Below, one piece after another: positions 15,472 to 23,709 of a stretch of DNA of 64,000 nt. Under the pieces are notes generated by a model. The model did no database searches. It was given only the letters and a program-made list of their open reading frames with translations, and was not told where the DNA came from. The DNA is from PALG01 sp964495885. GTDB taxonomy: Bacteria; Bacteroidota; Bacteroidia; Flavobacteriales; Flavobacteriaceae. The stretch lies in the NCBI GenBank assembly GCA_964495885.1, contig CAZBWO010000016.1:15728-79727 (forward strand), read 5' to 3'. Position numbers and translations under genes: made by a program. Each line of letters opens with the position of its first letter. Position 1 is the stretch's first letter.

Positions 15472-15774
15472 ATGAAAAACGCTTATGATTCCTTGTCACT
15501 TGCCATTTCCGAACTTCAAAAGGAAGGCTACACCGAAGATTTCAATTTACATGCAGACGGATTGGAATCCAAAAGCGCGAAAGCCATTTGGAAAGCCCAC
15601 GAGTTGGAGGTGGTGAAATACTACCGTTTTGAAGGAATGACCAATCCGGGGGACAGTTCCATTCTTTATGTGATAGAGACCAATGACGGTATGAAAGGAC
15701 TTTTGGTGGATGCCTATGGTGCTGAAAGTGGCCAGATTCCCAAAGCCATGTTGGATAAACTTCGGCTTCGGTAG
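15472..15774 (+). CDS. Conserved small protein, 100 aa
   Basis: Begins MKNAYDSLSLAISELQKEGYTEDFNLH; later RFEGMTNPGDSSILYVIETNDGMKGLLVDAYG. This is a compact soluble alpha/beta protein. I recall similar short flavobacterial proteins carrying a doubtful 'phosphoribosylpyrophosphate synthetase' label, but no PRPP-binding motif is present, so that name is not used. It stands alone between two divergent or convergent genes. Confidence 0.75.
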   Translation: MKNAYDSLSLAISELQKEGYTEDFNLHADGLESKSAKAIWKAHELEVVKYYRFEGMTNPGDSSILYVIETNDGMKGLLVDAYGAESGQIPKAMLDKLRLR

Positions 15775-15792
15775 GCTTATTACCACATTTCC

Positions 15793-18315
15793 CTACATTT
15801 CCTCTCCAAAGTAAATCGCATTCATCAACAACTTGTTGGTACCGTACCAAAATGCCCTAAAGTTGGTATTGTCTGTAAAATAAATAATTCGTCCACTCCC
15901 TTTTCGCTGTACTTTAAACGGCACCGTGTTTTTGAGCAATGCTAGGTTTTCTTCGGAAATATAGCCGCTTAACAACGGACTTCCGGTATACTGAATTGGA
16001 TTGTTGTAGCTGTCCTTATCTGCTTCCACAAACAAGGTGGTATTTCTAAAAAGCGGAAGTGTATTGTTTTTGAACCCAAAAGCAATAGGGTGGGAGCGGT
16101 CTAGTTTCGCTTCAAATATGGCTCCGCCAATTACCTGCGCCCCTCTAAATTTACTTCGGTTTTCAAAAGAAACGTTGGTAGCAGTGTCTTTCCGTTCCTT
16201 GAAGGTGAGCTTCATTAGCTTATTTTTTTCCAGCCATCTTCCTGCATTCCGAAAGGCAATAAGCGTCCCCCCGTCTTTTGCCCATTTTTCCAATGCTTCC
16301 GTAGCATCAGAATCGGGGCCGCTTCCCCAGGTTGCCGGTACAATGATATCGGTATACGAAGAGAGATCTGCCCAACGTAGATTATTTACATCCAGCTTGG
16401 TGAGGGTGATATTGTACCGTGTATCCATCAAATGCCAGATTTCCCCAGCATCATAGCTACTAATTCCTTCGCCAACCAATACCGCTATTTTTTGTGGATG
16501 TACGGTTTCAAACTCCCTGCTTCCCAAATCGATTCCCTGTGCCAATCCCGTTTGCACGGAAGTAATATCTACGGAACATTCCTTGGCTACTTTCGTGAGG
16601 AATTGCTGTAATCCCGAAGCGTCCAATTTCTGGTTTTGTGAGGGAATTAAAAGTGTTCCGTAGTCATATTGGTTTCCTTCCAGTTGGAATGGTTGTAGGG
16701 CAACTTTCACCCTAATTCCGTCTTCATGAAGCAAATTGAGGGCTTTAGGGCTGTAGTATTCATGCCATTCCATAAGATAGGCATAGGCATTGCCTTGAGG
16801 AACTTTTGCGGCTCTCATTTGTAGATCCTGTACTACATTTCCAGCTTTTGCCATGGTGGTTTCAGCATAATCTAAGTTAAAAGCCAGTGGGAAGGTCCAT
16901 GCACTAATGTCATAGAACAAACTATCCTGAAATTGGGTACGCTTTTCAAACATGGCATTGATAAGACGATGTTGCCGTTGGTTTTTGGGGACCACGTAGG
17001 CATAGCCCTTTTTGAATTGTTTTCCGTTGCTACTAAAATCCTGTTGCAATTCATGAAAGGCGATTTTGTGACGTTGGAGGATTTCCGCAAGATGATAGGT
17101 TTTCGCTGCGTCTTTTTCATCCCCAAAAACGATGGCTCCAGAAGCTTTGGCCGCTTCGTTTCGGGCATTGATGAAAAACTGCCTTTGGTAGTCCAATAAA
17201 TCCTTCCGAAGGGAAACAGCTGCTGCCAAGGTAGAGCGGGCAGCCGTAAACTGATTTCGGATGGTAAACGGGAAGGTGAGGACGCCATTATCACTTTCCT
17301 GTGCATGTCCGCGGGAGGATGCTTGCTCAAATAAAATTCCCACTCCGCCATTGATATCTGGAAAACTAGAGCCCTTTCCGTAGTAAAAATCGTCATAGTC
17401 TTCTTCAGAATAGTACAGACTGCCTATGCCATCGAAGGCTTTGGCATGAAAGGTCCCAATGAGCGCTGTAAGTTCCTGATTGCGTTGTGGTGTAAGCGGA
17501 TGCGTTCTGGAGGGAATGCCTGGCTGAAAAAAGAAGGTAGAATTGGTGCCCATTTCGTGATGATCTGTAAGGATGTTGGGGTACCATTCATGGAAGGTTT
17601 TGATACGTGCCCTACTTTCCGGAAGCTGCGCCGGAAGCCAATCGCGGTTCAAATCGAACCAATAATGATTGGTTCTTCCGCCGGGCCAAACTTCGTTGTA
17701 TTCACGGTCATTAGGGTCTGGATTGATGTTTTGTGCTTTATGCGTATTGGCCCAAGTGGAAAATCGTTGGAGCCCGTCTGGGTTAAAGGAGGGATCAAAT
17801 AAAATAATGAGGTCATTTAATAATTGATCTATTTCCCTGCCTTGTGCAGCAGCAAGATGATACGCCATTGCGAGTGCTGCATTGGAGCCACTGGGTTCGT
17901 TTCCGTGAATGGAAAAGCCTTGGTAGACTACCACTGGCATCTCATTGGTATTTGGGGTAGTAGTACTGTTTTCTATTAAGCTTAGATGTGCCTTTTGGAT
18001 ATTGCTAAGGTTTTGGTGATTGTTTGGAGACGTGATGGTTAACAATAAAAGCGGACGATCCTCAAAGGTTGTCCCTCTATTTTCTATGGTGATACGGTCA
18101 CTGGCATTGGCAAGGGCGTACATGTAATATACCAGTTTATCATGCGTTACATGCCATGCACCTACCTCATGGCCTAAGATTTCCTTTGGGGTAGGAATGG
18201 CACTATTGTAGGTAATATTCTGTGGTAAGTAATAGTCAAGGCTTATGGAATTCTCCTGTGCGGAAAGCCCTAGGGATATAAAAGTGATGAATAGAACGGT
18301 AAGGAATTGCTTCAT
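15793..18315 (-). CDS. Secreted M14-family zinc carboxypeptidase
   Basis: 840 residues with a signal peptide (ends GLSAQ). The peptidase M14 domain covers about residues 25-370. Zinc ligands are His137 and Glu140 in FSIHGNEPSG, and the third ligand is in ILTDHHEMGTNSTF. FDPSFNPDGLQRF and WFDLNRDWLPA are the substrate-binding NPDG and NRD segments. The remaining 450 residues contain a glutamine-amidotransferase-like region (VLVGEGISSYDAGEIWHLMD, then DIIVPATWGSG), as in related flavobacterial enzymes. It probably trims extracellular peptides. A promoter-like TATCTTTA (18334-18341) directly follows the upstream gene's terminator. Confidence 0.9.
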   Translation of the reverse strand: MKQFLTVLFITFISLGLSAQENSISLDYYLPQNITYNSAIPTPKEILGHEVGAWHVTHDKLVYYMYALANASDRITIENRGTTFEDRPLLLLTITSPNNHQNLSNIQKAHLSLIENSTTTPNTNEMPVVVYQGFSIHGNEPSGSNAALAMAYHLAAAQGREIDQLLNDLIILFDPSFNPDGLQRFSTWANTHKAQNINPDPNDREYNEVWPGGRTNHYWFDLNRDWLPAQLPESRARIKTFHEWYPNILTDHHEMGTNSTFFFQPGIPSRTHPLTPQRNQELTALIGTFHAKAFDGIGSLYYSEEDYDDFYYGKGSSFPDINGGVGILFEQASSRGHAQESDNGVLTFPFTIRNQFTAARSTLAAAVSLRKDLLDYQRQFFINARNEAAKASGAIVFGDEKDAAKTYHLAEILQRHKIAFHELQQDFSSNGKQFKKGYAYVVPKNQRQHRLINAMFEKRTQFQDSLFYDISAWTFPLAFNLDYAETTMAKAGNVVQDLQMRAAKVPQGNAYAYLMEWHEYYSPKALNLLHEDGIRVKVALQPFQLEGNQYDYGTLLIPSQNQKLDASGLQQFLTKVAKECSVDITSVQTGLAQGIDLGSREFETVHPQKIAVLVGEGISSYDAGEIWHLMDTRYNITLTKLDVNNLRWADLSSYTDIIVPATWGSGPDSDATEALEKWAKDGGTLIAFRNAGRWLEKNKLMKLTFKERKDTATNVSFENRSKFRGAQVIGGAIFEAKLDRSHPIAFGFKNNTLPLFRNTTLFVEADKDSYNNPIQYTGSPLLSGYISEENLALLKNTVPFKVQRKGSGRIIYFTDNTNFRAFWYGTNKLLMNAIYFGEEM

Positions 18316-18333
18316 GATTTCTTAGTTGGATTC

Positions 18334-18341
18334 TAAAGATA
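18334..18341 (-). promoter_or_regulatory. Promoter-like TATCTTTA of M14 gene
   Basis: One mismatch to TAnnTTTG; abuts the terminator hairpin of the PUR gene and lies 18 bases before the ATG. Confidence 0.4.
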
Positions 18342-18372
18342 AAAAAACCGCCCCATATGGAGGAGCGGTTTG
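18340..18372 (-). terminator. Terminator of PUR-family gene
   Basis: Minus strand: AACCGCTCC / GGGGCGGTT stem followed by seven U, 24 bases after the stop at 18396. Confidence 0.8.
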
Positions 18373-18395
18373 AAATATAAAGTAAGTAGGGTTGT

Positions 18396-18755
18396 TTAAA
18401 TATCGTCAAAATCGACATCGGTAAAGGAAGAAGTAGTTGTTTCCGTTTCTTCTGAATCATCATCGTCATCTTCCCTTTTGTAATCTTTTTGGTGGCGTTC
18501 ACTAATGACTTCCTGTCCTTTTTCATCGAAAATATAGTCAATCATTTCCGCTAGATTGTCTTTAAATTCGCTGAAGTCTTCCTTGTACAAATAGATTTTG
18601 TGTTTTTTGTAGTGGTAGGAACCGTCGTCGTTGGTAAACTTTTTGCTTTCGGTAATGGTTAGGTAATAATCCCCAGCTTTGGTTTCACGTACATCAAAGA
18701 AATAGGTTCTTCTTCCGGCACGCATCACTTTCGAATAAATTTCATCTTTCTCCAT
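18396..18755 (-). CDS. PUR-family nucleic-acid-binding protein (DUF3276)
   Basis: 119 residues. The PUR repeat spans residues 5-95: EIYSKVMRAGRRTYFFDVRETKAGDYYLTITESKKF, then the beta strands and helix of KHKIYLYKEDFSEFKDNLAEMIDYI. The C-terminus is acidic (EDDDDDSEETET). Single PUR domains of this kind dimerise to bind single-stranded DNA or RNA. This group is found throughout Bacteroidota, and its cellular role is not established. It is monocistronic with its own terminator. Confidence 0.88.
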   Translation of the reverse strand: MEKDEIYSKVMRAGRRTYFFDVRETKAGDYYLTITESKKFTNDDGSYHYKKHKIYLYKEDFSEFKDNLAEMIDYIFDEKGQEVISERHQKDYKREDDDDDSEETETTTSSFTDVDFDDI

Positions 18756-18844
18756 CGTGTGTTACAGACTCTTTAGTTGATTTTAATTTTTTCTTAACAT
18801 AAAGCCAAAAATCTAAAAAAAAACCAAATAAGCAAAACAAACCC

Positions 18845-20596
18845 TTACAAATCTTTCTCTGAAAGCTGTTTCTGATACAATTCCTTATAGTACCCTTGGG
18901 TATTTACAAGCTCATTATGAGTGCCTTGCTGAATGATTTTGCCGTTTTCCAGCACTAGGATTTGATCTGCGTTTTTCACCGAAGAAACCCTATGACTCAC
19001 AATAAGAGTGGTTTTATCCCTTGAAATTCGGTATAGGTTGGAAAGAATTTCTTCTTCGGTTTCGGTGTCAACCGCACTAAGGCAGTCATCAAAAAGTAGG
19101 ATTTTAGGGTCTTTTATTATTGCCCTAGCAATAGACACCCGCTGTTTTTGTCCGCCACTAAGAGTAATTCCCCGTTCTCCCAAGATCGTCTCATATCCTT
19201 TCTTGAATTCGATTATATTTTTATGGACTACCGCATTTTTGGCGGCTTGTTCAATTTCTTCCTGTGTTGCGTCTGCTTTACCAAATTTGATGTTATTTGC
19301 TATGGTATCGCTAAAAAGAAAAGCATCCTGCGGAACATAACCAATGCCATTCCGAAGATCTTTTAGGTTGATTTCCTTTGCCAGTTTATGGTCTAAAGTA
19401 TAGCTGCCTTCAGAAACATCATACAAACGTGCAATTAGTTCCAGAATAGTAGACTTTCCTGAACCGGTATTCCCAATAATAGCAAGTGTCTGTCCAGGTT
19501 GTACGGTAAATGTAACCTTATCCAAGGCTTTAATGCCAGTATCTGGATACGTGAAACTTACATCGTTGAAGGCTATTTGGCCCTGTATTGTTGAGCGTAT
19601 TTCGGACTGGTTCACAATTTGTGGTTCTTCCTGCAAAAATTCATTGATTCTCTTTTGGGAAGCTTCTGCCTGTTGCACCATAGACGATACCCATCCCACA
19701 ATGGCAACGGGCCACGTAAGCATATTTACATAGATAAGGAATTCTACGATGGTTCCGAATTCCAAGGTTCCTTCCATGTATTGCTTTCCACCTATATACA
19801 CGACAATAATATTGCTTAAACCAATGAGTAAAACCATTAAAGGGAAAAACAGGGCCTGTACTTTGGTAAGGTCAATATTTTTATCCTTACTGGCATTGGA
19901 GAGCTCGTCAAATTGTATTTGCGTACGATTTTCTAACGTATAGGCCTTTATCACCGAAATACCACTGAAACTTTCCTGGGTGAAAGTTGTTAAGCTGGAT
20001 AGGTATTGCTGTACGATAGTACTACGTTTATGGATGGCAATACTTAGCTTGTAAATGGAAATCGATAATATGGGGAGTGGAATAATAGCATATAGCGTTA
20101 GGATTGGCGCCGTATAGATCATGTAACTAATGGCTACCACAAAAAGGGTAATGGTGGTAGTGCTGTACATTAGTGCTGGTCCTGCGTACATACGTACCTT
20201 GGAAACATCTTCACTTATACGGTTCATCAAATCTCCTGTACGGTTTCGCTTGTAAAAGTTTAGGGAGAGTCGTTCATATTGCTGAAAGACCTCGTTTTTT
20301 AGGTCGAATTCAATAAACCGGGAAACTACAATAATGGTTTGGCGCATGAGAAAGGTAAAAAAACCTGAAAGCAATGCCGCCCCAACGATGATAAGAATGC
20401 TTTGTAATAGTTCGCTCTGTAATGCATCCCAGTTAAGGCTTCCTTCAAAGTACTTTTTTACCGCATCCATGGAGTTACCCACCTGTGCGGGAACCACAAT
20501 GCGAAACACCGTAGCGATTACGGTAATGATAAGTCCGGCCAGGAGCCTTCCGCGGTACTTAAAAAAATACTTATTGAGAAAGCGAAGCTCTTTCAT
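18845..20596 (-). CDS. ABC exporter, fused permease-ATPase (MsbA/MdlB type)
   Basis: 583 residues. A six-helix transmembrane domain (about 15-310) precedes an ATP-binding domain (340-575). Walker A is GNTGSGKST (375-383), the Q-loop lies in GYVPQDAFLF, the signature is LSGGQKQR (479-486), Walker B is ILLFDD (499-504), and the switch histidine is in LIVSHRVSS. Aspartate following Walker B, instead of the common glutamate, is usual in the MdlA/MdlB group. It probably forms a homodimer exporting lipid or a hydrophobic compound. It is divergent from leucine dehydrogenase. Confidence 0.92.
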   Translation of the reverse strand: MKELRFLNKYFFKYRGRLLAGLIITVIATVFRIVVPAQVGNSMDAVKKYFEGSLNWDALQSELLQSILIIVGAALLSGFFTFLMRQTIIVVSRFIEFDLKNEVFQQYERLSLNFYKRNRTGDLMNRISEDVSKVRMYAGPALMYSTTTITLFVVAISYMIYTAPILTLYAIIPLPILSISIYKLSIAIHKRSTIVQQYLSSLTTFTQESFSGISVIKAYTLENRTQIQFDELSNASKDKNIDLTKVQALFFPLMVLLIGLSNIIVVYIGGKQYMEGTLEFGTIVEFLIYVNMLTWPVAIVGWVSSMVQQAEASQKRINEFLQEEPQIVNQSEIRSTIQGQIAFNDVSFTYPDTGIKALDKVTFTVQPGQTLAIIGNTGSGKSTILELIARLYDVSEGSYTLDHKLAKEINLKDLRNGIGYVPQDAFLFSDTIANNIKFGKADATQEEIEQAAKNAVVHKNIIEFKKGYETILGERGITLSGGQKQRVSIARAIIKDPKILLFDDCLSAVDTETEEEILSNLYRISRDKTTLIVSHRVSSVKNADQILVLENGKIIQQGTHNELVNTQGYYKELYQKQLSEKDL

Positions 20597-20642
20597 ATAG
20601 AGTTAAAACTTATTAACAGATTATCGAATTTGTGATATTTAT

Positions 20643-20674
20643 TTTGCGGGATAGTCAATTTAGAAGTAATTTTG
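20643..20674 (+). promoter_or_regulatory. Full Bacteroidota promoter of leucine dehydrogenase
   Basis: TTTG (20643-20646), 20-base spacer, TAATTTTG (20667-20674), 26 bases before the ATG. Both elements match the consensus. Confidence 0.75.
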
Positions 20675-20700
20675 CACGTTATTTTTATTAATATGCTAAA

Positions 20701-21798
20701 ATGGTAACAGATGTAATCGGTTCCAAGGAACTTCAAAAAGTAGCCCCTGTTTTTGGGCAGACTTCTTTTGACAACCACGAACAAATTGTTTTTTGCAACG
20801 ACAAAGATACAGGATTAAAAGCAATAATTGGGATTCATAATACCGTTTTGGGTCCTGCGTTGGGCGGTACCCGTATGTGGGATTATGCTACAGAATGGGA
20901 CGCATTGAATGATGTTCTTCGCCTTTCTAGGGGAATGACCTATAAGTCGGCAATTACAGGATTGAACCTTGGAGGAGGAAAAGCCGTAATTATTGGAGAT
21001 GCCAAAACAGAAAAGACACCAGAATTAATGCTTCGCTTTGGGGAATTTGTACATTCCTTGGGTGGAAAGTATATCACTGCGGAAGATGTAGGGATGGCAA
21101 CAGCTGATATGGATTTGGTTAGAACCGTGACTCCTTACGTGACGGGTATTTCCGAAGAAAAAGGAGGTGCTGGAAATCCTTCCCCAATTACTGCTTACGG
21201 AGTATTTATGGGAATGAAGGCTGCCGCTAAATATGCATTTGGTTCTGATGTTTTGGAAGACCGTACGGTATTTGTGCAAGGTATTGGGAATGTTGGTGAA
21301 GCACTTGTAGAGCATTTGACCAATGAAGGTGCTAAGGTGGTTATTTCAGATCTTAATCAGGAACGCTTGGAAGAAGTACGTGATAAATACCAAGCAGTAA
21401 TCTATGGTGGAGATAATTTGTATGCCGAAGACATGGATATCTATGCTCCTTGTGCATTAGGTGCTACCATAAATGATGAAACTATCTATCAGTTGAAGGC
21501 AAAAGTGATTGCTGGTGCTGCAAACAACCAATTGGCCCAAGAACAAAAACATGGAAAGATCTTAAGGGAAAGAGGGATTGTATATGCCCCAGACTTCCTT
21601 ATTAATGCAGGTGGTATTATTAATGTATATGCTGAACTGGAAAATTATGGGAAGCAGGAGATAATTCGTAAAACCGAAAATATCTTCAATACTACCTTGG
21701 AAATATTGACCAAAGCAGATGCTCAGCAGATTACCTCCCACCAAGCAGCATTGGAAATTGCAGAAGCAAGAATCAATGCCCGAAAAACAGGGATGTAA
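20701..21798 (+). CDS. Leucine/valine/phenylalanine-type dehydrogenase
   Basis: 365 residues, normal for the NAD-dependent leucine dehydrogenase group. The N-terminal domain shows GPALGGTRMWDY, the catalytic lysines in MTYKSAITGLNLGGGKAVI (Lys82 and Lys94) and EDVGMATADMD. The Rossmann domain begins at VFVQGIGNVGEALVEHL. It reversibly deaminates branched-chain amino acids to 2-oxo acids, consistent with leucine catabolism to HMG-CoA, whose lyase is encoded at 26.7 kb. It has its own strong promoter and a terminator-like dyad after the stop. Confidence 0.92.
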   Translation: MVTDVIGSKELQKVAPVFGQTSFDNHEQIVFCNDKDTGLKAIIGIHNTVLGPALGGTRMWDYATEWDALNDVLRLSRGMTYKSAITGLNLGGGKAVIIGDAKTEKTPELMLRFGEFVHSLGGKYITAEDVGMATADMDLVRTVTPYVTGISEEKGGAGNPSPITAYGVFMGMKAAAKYAFGSDVLEDRTVFVQGIGNVGEALVEHLTNEGAKVVISDLNQERLEEVRDKYQAVIYGGDNLYAEDMDIYAPCALGATINDETIYQLKAKVIAGAANNQLAQEQKHGKILRERGIVYAPDFLINAGGIINVYAELENYGKQEIIRKTENIFNTTLEILTKADAQQITSHQAALEIAEARINARKTGM

Positions 21799-21815
21799 TA
21801 TTGCGGTATAATCGT

Positions 21816-21823
21816 TATATTTG
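21816..21823 (+). promoter_or_regulatory. nusB: Promoter core TATATTTG of nusB operon
   Basis: Exact TAnnTTTG match. It ends one base before a 28-base dyad, so the nusB transcript would start inside that dyad. Confidence 0.6.
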
Positions 21824-21860
21824 CAGCGCACAGGAACGTTCTTGTGCGCTGTTTGTTTTA
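21824..21860 (+). terminator. 28-bp dyad, terminator of leucine dehydrogenase or nusB leader hairpin
   Basis: CAGCGCACAGGAAC followed at once by GTTCTTGTGCGCTG, complementary over 14 positions with one G-T pair, then TTTGTTTTA. It is placed directly after the nusB promoter core. Confidence 0.65.
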
Positions 21861-21878
21861 TAAAAAGCTCTTTGCCAT

Positions 21879-22823
21879 ATGCTTACTCGAAGACATATTA
21901 GAATTAAGGTAATGCAATCCCTCTATGCGTTTTACCAATCTGACTACCAAGATCTGGAAAAACAGGAGAAATTTCTTCGGTACAGTATTTTGCAAATGAA
22001 GGACCTTACGGCCTTGATGCTTCACCTTATGGTGGCCGTTCGGAATCATGCCCAGAACTATCTGGAAAAATCACAACAAAAATTATTGGCAACAGAACAG
22101 GATAAAAACCCTAGCAGGTCTTTTATAGACAATAAAGTAATTGCCATGATTGCCAAACACCCAGAGTTGCAGCAGTTTTTGAAGAACCAAAAACTAAACC
22201 ATTGGGAAAAAGATGATGAGTATGTGGCGATATTGTTTAAAAATCTACGTGCAGAACCTTTTTATGAGGAGTATTTGTCAATAAAAAAACCATCGTTTAA
22301 GGAAGATGTAGACTTTGTTTCAGAGTTTTACAAGCAAGTGATTGCGCCAAATGACAAATTATATGAATATTTGGAAGATCAACGACTTACATGGTTAGAC
22401 GATTTTCCATTAGTGAATACCTCCTTAGTGAAAATATTGGATAAGGTACAGCCTAATAAAGGGCATCGAATTTTCAATCCAGAGGTATTTAAAAATGAAG
22501 ATGATAAGGAATACAGCGTGCAACTTCTTCGGAAAGTTATTCTTAATGATGATTCCCTATCACAAGCCATTGATGGTAAAACCCCCAATTGGGATCAAGA
22601 TCGTATTGCCGATTTGGACATGATTATCCTTAAACTAGGTATTGCAGAGTTCCTTTATTTCCCTTCCATTCCTTTGCGGGTTACCATAAATGAATACCTT
22701 GAAATCGCAAAAGAATATTCAACACCCAAGAGCAGTGTCTTTATTAACGGTATTTTAGACAAGTTGGCAAAGGAATATGAGGAGGAAGGAAAATTGAATA
22801 AAATTGGGCGCGGACTTACATAA
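21879..22823 (+). CDS. nusB: Transcription antitermination factor NusB (long flavobacterial form)
   Basis: 314 residues, about twice the usual NusB length. The N-terminus MLTRRHIRIKVMQSLYAFYQ is the typical NusB start. The conserved helical core is C-terminal: VNTSLVKILDKV, DLDMIILKLGIAEFLYFPSIPLRVTINEYLEIAKEYSTPKSSVFINGILDKLAKEY (segments). The middle has an insertion of about 130 residues common in Bacteroidota. It binds boxA RNA with NusE to prevent termination in rRNA operons; a boxA-like leader lies at 63.95 kb in this window. It heads an operon with DUF1573 and yajC. Confidence 0.92.
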   Translation: MLTRRHIRIKVMQSLYAFYQSDYQDLEKQEKFLRYSILQMKDLTALMLHLMVAVRNHAQNYLEKSQQKLLATEQDKNPSRSFIDNKVIAMIAKHPELQQFLKNQKLNHWEKDDEYVAILFKNLRAEPFYEEYLSIKKPSFKEDVDFVSEFYKQVIAPNDKLYEYLEDQRLTWLDDFPLVNTSLVKILDKVQPNKGHRIFNPEVFKNEDDKEYSVQLLRKVILNDDSLSQAIDGKTPNWDQDRIADLDMIILKLGIAEFLYFPSIPLRVTINEYLEIAKEYSTPKSSVFINGILDKLAKEYEEEGKLNKIGRGLT

Positions 22824-22884
22824 AAGCAAAAAAATACCTACATTAGCGGCTCTTAAAAAGAATACTAATTTAAAAACATACACT

Positions 22885-23367
22885 ATGAAAAAAACCATTT
22901 TCCTAATGGCTGCGGTGATTGCTTTTAGCTTTACTTCCTGCAAGGAAAACGCTGCCGACAAAGTGAATGAAGAAAATGTAGCAGCTGTAGAAGCTCAAAA
23001 TGCTGAAGCAGGGAAATTTCCTGTAATGACTTTTGAAGAAAAAGTTTGGGATTTCGGAACCATTGAACAAGGAACTCCTCAAGAGCACGTATTCACGTTT
23101 ACCAACACTGGTGAATCTGATTTGATTATCGTTGATGCAAAGGCTAGCTGTGGATGTACTGTTCCTTCCATTCCTAAAAACGAGCCTATCGCTCCTGGTG
23201 ATAGCGCTGAAATGTTGGTGAAATTCAACGGAAACGGTAAAAATCAAGTTAGTAAAACGGTAACTATTACTGCTAACACTGAAAGTGGTAAAGAAACTGT
23301 AAGTATTAAAGCGTTCATCAACCCTAAAGAAGGCGCTACTACAGGATCTCCAATTAAAGTACAATAA
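22885..23367 (+). CDS. DUF1573 lipoprotein
   Basis: 160 residues from the ATG at 22885; the open frame upstream runs into nusB and lacks a signal. The lipobox is FSFTSC (Cys20). The mature part has the DUF1573 immunoglobulin-like fold: VWDFGTIEQGTPQEHVFTFTNTGESDLIIVDAKASCGCTVPSIPK (segments), with the characteristic SCGCTV motif. It is an outer-membrane or periplasmic protein of unknown function, placed between nusB and yajC, an arrangement I associate with Flavobacteriia. Confidence 0.88.
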   Translation: MKKTIFLMAAVIAFSFTSCKENAADKVNEENVAAVEAQNAEAGKFPVMTFEEKVWDFGTIEQGTPQEHVFTFTNTGESDLIIVDAKASCGCTVPSIPKNEPIAPGDSAEMLVKFNGNGKNQVSKTVTITANTESGKETVSIKAFINPKEGATTGSPIKVQ

Positions 23368-23372
23368 TATAG

Positions 23373-23651
23373 ATGGAGCAATTACAAAGTTTTGCACCGT
23401 TAATTTTAATGTTTTTGGTGGTCTATCTCTTTATGATACGACCCCAAATGAAAAGGGCTAAAAATGAGAAGCGCTTTGCAGCCGATTTAAAAGTAGGCGA
23501 TAAAGTGGTGACCAAAAGTGGCCTGCATGCCAAAGTCATGAAACTTAATGATGATGGTACCTGCATTCTTGAATCCGGAGCTGGAAAGCTTAAGTTTGAG
23601 CGTTCTGCATTATCTATGGAATTGAGTAAAAAAACAACGGAAAGCAAATAA
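23373..23651 (+). CDS. yajC: Preprotein translocase subunit YajC
   Basis: 92 residues. A single N-terminal transmembrane helix (APLILMFLVVYLFMIRP) is followed by the YajC motif PQMKRAKNEKRFAADLKVGDKVVTKSGLHAKV (segments) and a small beta domain. It associates with SecDF to aid protein export across the inner membrane. Five bases after the DUF1573 stop, so co-transcribed; the operon ends at a hairpin terminator. Confidence 0.93.
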   Translation: MEQLQSFAPLILMFLVVYLFMIRPQMKRAKNEKRFAADLKVGDKVVTKSGLHAKVMKLNDDGTCILESGAGKLKFERSALSMELSKKTTESK

Positions 23652-23663
23652 ATTATAGTACCA

Positions 23664-23697
23664 TAAAAAAAACCTCCCGAACGGGAGGTTTTTTTAT
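23664..23697. terminator. Bidirectional terminator between yajC and pepT
   Basis: AACCTCCCG / CGGGAGGTT perfect stem with A-run before and T-run after, lying between convergent genes. Confidence 0.85.
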
Positions 23698-23709
23698 TTG
23701 TCTATTTTT

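Noticed and set aside
15472..15774. Phosphoribosylpyrophosphate synthetase
   Set aside because: Only 100 residues and no PRPP- or ATP-binding motif; the name would be a propagated misannotation.
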